Assembly: GCA_964035545.1 (NCBI GenBank)
Contig: OZ037773.1
Location: 994,251-1,058,250, forward strand
From: Bugula neritina
Taxonomy: Eukaryota; Bryozoa; Gymnolaemata; Cheilostomatida; Bugulidae
Direction of reading: 5' to 3'
DNA length: 64,000 bases
The position numbers and the translations under genes are program-made. Shown here one piece after another: positions 57,644-64,000 of this stretch. Each line of letters starts with the position of its first letter. Positions within the stretch are counted from its first letter, which is position 1. The notes under the pieces are model-generated. The model had not been told where the DNA came from and did not search any database. It saw only the letters and a program-made list of their open reading frames with translations.

Positions 57644-58510
57644 ATGGAGACTGAGAATGCTAGAATGCAACCACCCCCAGTAGAAGGTGAGCGTAGAAAT
57701 GCTGTTAATCCTGTGAATCGTGAGGGAGAAGAAGCTTATAGACATTGCTTGAAAGCTCCCACCTTTACTGGGTCGGAAGATGTCGAACAATTTATACAAG
57801 AATTTAGAGAGGTAATGGAGGTTGCTCAATGGCCGCATAGAGTGGCCCTTATTCAATTGCGGAGAGCGGTGACGGAGCAAGCCAAGCCGTACGGAGTGGG
57901 AACGGACGTAGACGGAATACTGGCTGCGCTGCGGGCCCGTTTTGGCATCTCCGTAATAGACGCTAGGACCAAGCTAGAGAGATTGTGCCGCACCCCGCGG
58001 ACCTCACTGCAAGAACATGCTGCGACGGTGAAGAAGCTGGCGCAGATTGCATATAGCGATCTGCCAGCACAACACCAAGAGCGTTACACCTATGACGCCT
58101 TTGTCCAGTCACTAAACAACCTGGGCCTAGACCATCACCTACGAGCTAAAGGGATAACCAGAATAGAGGATGCCCTGAAGGCTGGAGAAGCTTACCTGTT
58201 GGCTACCCAAATGCATCGAGCACAAAGGAACCCACCAGTAGTTGGAGTCAGCGCTGCCAGGGCTACGACAGGTCCCGAAGCCCTCCCGCTGGAAGCCGAA
58301 GTGGACCGTATGGTAGATATGCTGGGACAACTGGTAACCATTCTGGCCGGTGCTGGCCCCGGTCAGGCCCTGCGGGTGCCCCCAACGCCTGTGGGGCAGG
58401 GCTGGAGCAGCGCTGATCAGGACCAGGGACAGAAAAGACGACCCCAATACCAGGGGGCGTTAAACTGTCACGGCCCGCGGACACTCTCCCTCCCCGCGGG
58501 CCGCAACTGA
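57644..58510 (+). CDS. gag: E7 gag, without zinc knuckle
   Basis: A 288-aa open frame starting 14 nt after the primer-binding site. The capsid region aligns with E2 gag (APTFTGSEDVEQFIQEF, RARFGIS, LQEHA, TYDAFVQSL). At the place of the E2 CCHC knuckle the alignment shows no gap, but all four zinc ligands are replaced (positions reading G, S, Q, R), leaving a Gln/Arg-rich basic segment (DQGQKRRPQYQG). RNA binding would have to use the basic segment, or this gag is defective. Otherwise intact. Confidence 0.88.
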   Translation: METENARMQPPPVEGERRNAVNPVNREGEEAYRHCLKAPTFTGSEDVEQFIQEFREVMEVAQWPHRVALIQLRRAVTEQAKPYGVGTDVDGILAALRARFGISVIDARTKLERLCRTPRTSLQEHAATVKKLAQIAYSDLPAQHQERYTYDAFVQSLNNLGLDHHLRAKGITRIEDALKAGEAYLLATQMHRAQRNPPVVGVSAARATTGPEALPLEAEVDRMVDMLGQLVTILAGAGPGQALRVPPTPVGQGWSSADQDQGQKRRPQYQGALNCHGPRTLSLPAGRN

Positions 58511-58683
58511 AGGAGTATGGTGGAACACGCCGTCGTCTGTCCGTACGGACACGACGGAACACTCCACCCGAGTGGCAGGTACCACGCAGGACTAGTAGGC
58601 CCGCACAACGGCCAAGTACCTTCTCCCTGCCACTTGCTAACCGGTTTCACCGGTTACCTCGGGAAGAGGAGCCCGCCACTGAA

Positions 58684-61600
58684 ATGGAGCCAGAAGGCCC
58701 AGTGGAGAGGCCCAAACCCCGCCGGCACCAACCTCGCCGCCGGAAGCCCCGTAAACCACGGGTGAAACCCCCGCCGTCCTGTCAAACCAGGACAGCACAT
58801 GCGGGGGGGGGTGAAAGTACAACCACATGGAGAGAGCTATTTCCTACCCGGAAAGGTGGCCGGCAACGCCGTCACTTTCCTGCTCGACTCCGGTTGTACT
58901 ACCAACCTTCTCAGCCGTAGAGTCTTTGAGGCACTGCCCCGCCGGGACAGGGATAGAGTACGACCGTATACTGGGGAACATGGCACCCTGGCAGATGGGT
59001 CATGTATTCCCTTTTATGGTATTATCGAGCTCCCTGGGCGTGTCCGAGATCAGGCTGTACAGGAGACCTTTATCATAGGTCAACTGGAGGAAGATGCTAT
59101 CCTCGGAATGCCCTTCTTGAAGCAACACCAGTGCCGAATAGACTTTAGTAAGTCGGTGGTGCTGATGGGCGGGCGAGAACTCGCCTGTGTGGATAAGTTT
59201 GGGCGTCCTCTGGTGGGCGGTGTTCAGGTAGTTCGAAGCTGCACCGTACCCGGACGCTCCAGAGCTACTATCCACTGCCGAGTGAACAGCAACCGGATAG
59301 CCAGGCTCGGGGTCGTTGAAGGCGCACCTGAAAGGATCCAACTTGCCAGTAGTTTAAACCGACTAACTGAGCGAGGGGAGGTCTTAGTGCAGTGTGTCAA
59401 CCCCTTTACCGAGCCCATTGAGCTCTCAGCTGGGTCAATGCTGGGCCGGTTCCACTCCGTCCAGGAAGAGGACGTGGGCCCGTCGCTGGGTGACGCGACG
59501 GAGGCACCCCCTCGACACCCTATTTAGGGACGAGGGGCAGTCCCAACACATCTCCGGGAGTTATACGAAACAGCCAGTAGCGGCTGCGCGAGTCCCAGAG
59601 AACGCCAAGCTATGGCTAAGTTACTACGCGACTACGGTGATCTGTTCAGCAGCGGAGAGCATGACGTGGGACTGACTGGAATTGTCAGACACGAAATACC
59701 GCTGACTGCAGGGACAGTCCCTGTCCGGCAGCCCACACGCAGGCTGGGGCCGGAGAAAGAGAAGGAGGTTAGCCGACAAGTACGGGATCTTCTGGACCGG
59801 GGACTGATAGAGCCCGCCCATAGTGCGTGGAGCTCGCCAGTCGTACTGGTCCGGAAGAAAGACGGCAGTTGGCGGTTCTGTGTGGACTACCGCAAACTCA
59901 ATAGCGTAACCATACAGGACGCCTACCCTCTACCTCGTATTGACGAGTCATTGGACGCCCTAGCCGGCAGCAAGTACTTCAGTACGTTAGACTTGTTAAG
60001 CGGCTATTGGCAGGTTCCTCTGAGTCCCGACGCCCAAGAGAAAGCGGCGTTTATCACACGGGACGGTTTGTGGAAGTGGAAGGTGCTGCCCTTCGGGTTA
60101 ACCTCCGCCCCAGCCACCTTCCAGAGGCTGATGGAGCAAGTCCTTAGCGGACTCCATTGGAAGACACTGCTGGTCTACCTCGATGATGTCATCGTAATCT
60201 CTCCAGACTTCGAGACACATGTCAGTCGTCTACAGGAGGTTTTCGAGAGACTCCGAGGTGCCGGTCTTAAGCTCAAGCCTTCCAAGTGCGCTCTATTGCA
60301 GCCGGAGGTCAAGTACCTGGGGCACGTTGTCGGTCGAAACGGCGTGGCAACGGATCCCGAAAAGGTACGGGCAGTAGAAGACTGGGTCACCCCCCAAGAC
60401 TTGACCGGACTCCGGGCTTTCTTGGGGCTGGTAGGGTATTACAGGCAATACATACCGGACTTTGCGGGCATAGCCCAGCCGTTAAACCGGCTCACCGCAA
60501 AGGGAGTGACGTGGCAGTGGACCCCAGTCGAACAGGAAGCGTTCGACCGCCTCAAGGGCTGCCTACTAACGGCGCCCATCTTGGCCTACCCAGACCCCAC
60601 TCTGGAGTACATCCTCGACACGGACGCCAGTGACCAAAATGTTGGCGCTGTGCTGTCACAAGTGCAGGAAGGCCGAGAGGTAGTAGTAGCCTACTACAGC
60701 AAGTCTCTCTCACCCGCTGAACGAAATTACTGCACTACCCGCAAGGAGCTGCTGGCAGTAATCAAGTCAGTGAAGCACTTCAGACCATACTTATACGGCA
60801 GGAAGTTCCGGCTGCGTACGGATCATGCCTCGCTGATCTGGCTGTGCAAGAGAGCAGAGCCCTCTAGTCAGGTCGCCCGGTGGCTCGAAATCCTAGCTGA
60901 ATTCTCATACCGGATCGAACATCGACCGGGCAAGAGACACAGCAATGCGGATGGGTTGAGTCGCCGACCTGACGGAGGTTGCAAACAGTGTCTCAACATC
61001 GAGAGGAGGGATGGAGGTCCCCCGCGATGCGAGTTGGAGACGCTGGCTCATCACGGAGCACCGTTTGACTGGGACCAAGGTCAACTCAGGCAAAGAGTTG
61101 ATGAGTCCCCGGAGGATGTACAAAACCTCCGCGCCAACCCTGTACTGGCCGGTAATGTTCGAGAGCTGAAGAAGCTCCAAGAAGAGCTGCCTGGAGTCGT
61201 GGCAGACATATACCGGGCCAAAAGGGAAGGGCGACGACCCAGCGAAGAACGCATACGACAGGGATGCGTCGAGTTCCGGCTATACTGTCAGCGTTGGGAC
61301 TCGCTGCGGATCGGGCAGGATGGGTTACTCACCATCTCCCTAGCTGCCAGCGGCAGACACCCGGAAAGGAAGAGGGTAGTCTGCCCCACGGCCATCCGCC
61401 GTGAGTTGATTTGGGATACTCACAAACAGGCCCACGCAGGGGTCAAGAGAGTGATATCCAAATTACGACTCCGGTGGTATTGGCCACAAATGGAGCGTGA
61501 CGTCCGGCTCAGAGTCAAACAGTGTGAGATCTGCCAGGCCAGTAAGCATAGCCGCCCCCCTGGTGAAGCAGGAAGGCGGAGGCTATATGCTGGTAGGCCC

Positions 61601-62810
61601 TGGCAAGTAGTCGCTGTAGACCTGGTCGGACCCATGCCCCTGACCCCCAGAGGCAATAATTGGATCCTAGTACTAACCGACCACTTTACTCGGTGGGCGG
61701 ATGCTCTGGCTATCCCAGATGCATCAGCCCCAACAGTGGCCAGGGCACTAGACCAACATGTATTCTGTTATTTTGGGCTTCCCGAACAGATACACTCTGA
61801 TCAAGGCGCTCAATTCCAGTCTCAACTGATGAGCGACCTTTGCCACCTCTGGGGAGTGAATCAGAGCAGGACCACCCCCTACCACCCTCAAGGTAACGGG
61901 GTGGTGGAACGCAACAACCGGATGCTAGGTGATGCACTCCGGAGTCTCCTCCTTGGACGAGGTCAAGAGGAATGGGATACGGTGTTGCCGCAAGTCATGC
62001 GTGCCTACCGTAGCACCCCACACACCAGTACTGGTGAGACCCCAAACCTCTTGATGCTCGGGAGAGAGACTCGTGTCCCTGACCATCTCACCTATCACGT
62101 TCCAGAGCAAGACAACTCGGTCCACGAGTATGCCAGTGAACTAGTGGAACGGATGAAGGCCGCACACGATATACTGCGCCAACAGCAGTGGAAGGTGCGG
62201 CACGAAGATTCCGATGAACCACCTCTCTATCAAACGGGAGATAAGGTGTGGAAGGTCAATTACCGTAGGCGTCGCGGACAGGCTGACAAACTGAAGCCTA
62301 AGTTCGTAGGCCCCTACGTGGTCGTCGAGGCTATGCCCAATCATACGTACAAGATCGAGCGCTCAGGACAGGTGTCTATCCAGAATGAGTCTCGCTTGAA
62401 ACCGTATTGGGCTAGCCCCGACGGAGTGGGAGAAGCCCCTCCCCCCGTTGTTGGAGCCCAGGAGGCAGACAACGACGCGCGGGCGACGGCGGCATGGACC
62501 TGAATACGAAGTGGTCATACCGCGGGAAGAAAACTTGGTGAGAGAGGAGCGGCAGCTTTTGTCAACAGAAGCGTGTCCGCCACCACCAAGTCTAATTCCA
62601 TCACTTCCAGAAACCGAGCCGGTTCCGGAAGTGCAAACCCCCACGGAGGGAGGGGCTCCATCCGGAGAACAAGAAGAGGTGACCGCTAACGGTGAAGTAG
62701 AGACACCATTAGAGGCCCCTACTAACGAACCGGCAAGCGTGTCACCCCCCCCTAGAAAGGGGACAGCGTACGAGGAAACCCCCACCATATTTAAAAGACT
62801 TCGTATGTGA
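58684..62810 (+). pseudogene. pol: E7 pol (protease, RT, RNase H, integrase, tail), nearly intact
   Basis: The linker frame from 58684 is -1 relative to gag, then shifts at a nine-G run (58803-58811) into the frame of the protease (LLDSGCTTNLLS, active-site DSG, about 58885). A TAG at 59525-59527 stands where E6 has CAG; the same frame then continues without a break to 62503. It contains RT (YLDD), RNase H (DTDASD), integrase (HHCC, D,D-35-E intact) and GPY/F. After the integrase a C-rich run with four extra bases compared with E1 shifts the tail into another frame (62448-62810), which is broken again near 62780. The catalytic core looks functional; expression as one polyprotein does not. Confidence 0.93.
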
Positions 62811-63051
62811 CTGCATTAGAAGCGGCGCACATGAAAGTCTAGGGGATAACCGTACGATAAAATGTTGGAGTTGTGAACCCCACGCAAATATCAACTTTTG
62901 CGAGGGCGGAATAGTGGGAGGAATTAATGCGCGTAAAGCAAATAGTTCCGACCTCGTGCCTCAGAAACGATGCTCAGCCTTTTCTTATGCTGACATCGCC
63001 AAAGGCAGACGTATCTCACGACCAGCTCCAATCTTACCAAGAACGTTGAGT

Positions 63052-64000
63052 ATGGACATTAATACCGAGTTCCCAGGTAAGCCAGTATAAGTCTTGTATT
63101 CCTATTCATGGAAACGGGCTCGATGCCAGTAAATTCTGAACTAATTCAGCAGATTGAATCAGAATTACTGGGAACCACGTTTCATGTGAATGACGATGAA
63201 GACACTGTAATGGCCGACGGTCTGTTAGACCTGGAGCTAGACACTGTTCTTGGTCAGTCCACACATGATCCATCGGTTCCTCGAGTGCATTCCAAAAGCT
63301 GTGACTCTCAGGCTAGCAACGGTCGACAGTCACTAGAATTATGTTGTAAAGATCCACCGCGATCTTACAATAATTCTACTTTTGTAGACACACTCGCGCC
63401 GTCTCTCCGGGCATGCCTTCTCTAGAGATGGCGTGGGACCCAGAGCCGGCCCCAACAACTTCTACAACCAGGCAACTGCCACCCCAGTTGGAAGCAACCT
63501 CCAACTGGATTACCCCTGCCACAGAGAGAGAGATGAGGACCCATCAAGGAGGTGAGAGTAATCGTGAATGCAACCTCTGCCAGCAGCGATTCACAACCCA
63601 CCGCAGACTGAAAGTACACTTGCCGCAACACTACATCACCACTTTCTGCCCTTGCGGAGAATATAGCTACAATCGTGATTACCTACTGCGGCACCAACGT
63701 ACTATGCAGTGTTATCAAGGGCATGTCTATGAAGTAGACGAATCATCCTATCCTGCCTTTCTCAACGCCATCAAACCACTCATCACTGACTCAGCTCGGC
63801 TATCTCGCCTGGAGCAAGGCTTCCCTTCCCCGCGACCCATCATCTCTGGAGCCGCAGATAAACCTACACAGTCTACTAACTCTCCACCTCACAGTCCTCT
63901 ACGCATACCGCATACCTTTCCTCGTGTCGTACTACAGAGAGTAGACACAAATGCGTATACACTCCCTCCTCCCCTTCCATCCTCAGAGCAGAAAAGACAT
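63052..64000 (+). pseudogene. E7 ORF3, frameshifted and cut by the window edge
   Basis: Mini-exon 63052-63076 and donor GTAAGC as in E6; intron 63077-63387 (311 bp). The branch-like CTAAC of E1/E6 is CTTAC here. One C is missing in GCGCC(C) near 63400, which sends exon 2 out of frame to a stop at 63425. Beyond that the finger and following regions are preserved in another frame to the window end, very similar to E6. Confidence 0.8.

Larger units (their letters stand above)
57305..64000 (+). mobile_element. E7: gypsy element, family I, 3' end outside window
   Basis: 5' LTR, primer-binding site, gag, pol, tail and most of ORF3 on the plus strand. Its pol-ORF3 part is nearly identical to E6 in the opposite direction, so the two form a large inverted repeat. 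Lesions are a shifted G run (58803-58811), a TAG at 59525-59527, a C-run shift near 62445, a tail frameshift near 62780 and a one-base loss in ORF3. The RT-integrase core itself is intact. Confidence 0.95.

Noticed and set aside
62280-62450. Chromodomain after integrase
   Set aside because: Only the GPY/F module and a proline-rich tail are visible; no chromodomain aromatic pattern.

Overview
This is eukaryotic, almost certainly metazoan, DNA. It has spliced genes with GT-AG introns, AT-rich intergenic sequence with long (TA)n runs, and many transposable elements. The one recognisable host gene encodes an Ig-domain membrane protein, with all introns in phase 1. An invertebrate such as a sponge or cnidarian is plausible, but I cannot fix the organism from sequence alone.

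Most of the window is Ty3/gypsy-type LTR retrotransposons. E1 (1-5259, +) is cut by the left edge. E2 (11629-19090, -) has both LTRs and a CCTA target duplication. E3 (20253-23607, -) is heavily deleted. E4 (25600-29831, +) has two LTRs that differ at one base but lacks reverse transcriptase. E5 (32378-about 37957, +) is old and decayed. E6 (48873-56150, -) is a recombinant with a different LTR family at each end. E7 (57305-64000, +) runs off the right edge. Wherever a primer-binding site is visible and preserved it is complementary to the 3' end of a tRNA-Leu. The common layout is gag, then protease/RT/RNase H/integrase with a GPY/F module, then a proline-rich Pol tail, then a third ORF before the 3' LTR.

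The main discovery candidate is that third ORF (ORF3). In E1, E2, E4, E6 and E7, and as a relic in E5, a very short ATG exon of 22-28 nt ends in phase 1 at a GT donor. A 254-311 bp intron follows, and its acceptor is in frame with a protein carrying a C2H2 finger, a second CxC-H-C finger and a C-terminal coiled coil. The structure persists although the protein sequences have diverged strongly. E2 combines E1-type pol with E4-type ORF3, so the cassette seems to move between elements by recombination.

Between the retroelements lie: a segmental duplication (5263-9057 and 42952-48363) containing a family II gypsy deletion derivative, a hAT-like insertion, a LINE relic and a small ORF whose two copies differ mostly at synonymous sites; three copies of a 755-bp TIR element with CACAGGATAG ends, one holding a second nested TIR element; two Penelope-like GIY-YIG relics; a 53-bp minisatellite; a 130-bp hairpin; and several (TA)n blocks that directly abut LTRs. 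The Ig gene lies at 38297-42333 on the minus strand, in six exons. Family I = E1, E7 and the 3' part of E6; family II = the duplicated deletion derivative and the 5' part of E6; E3 and E4 share related LTRs.
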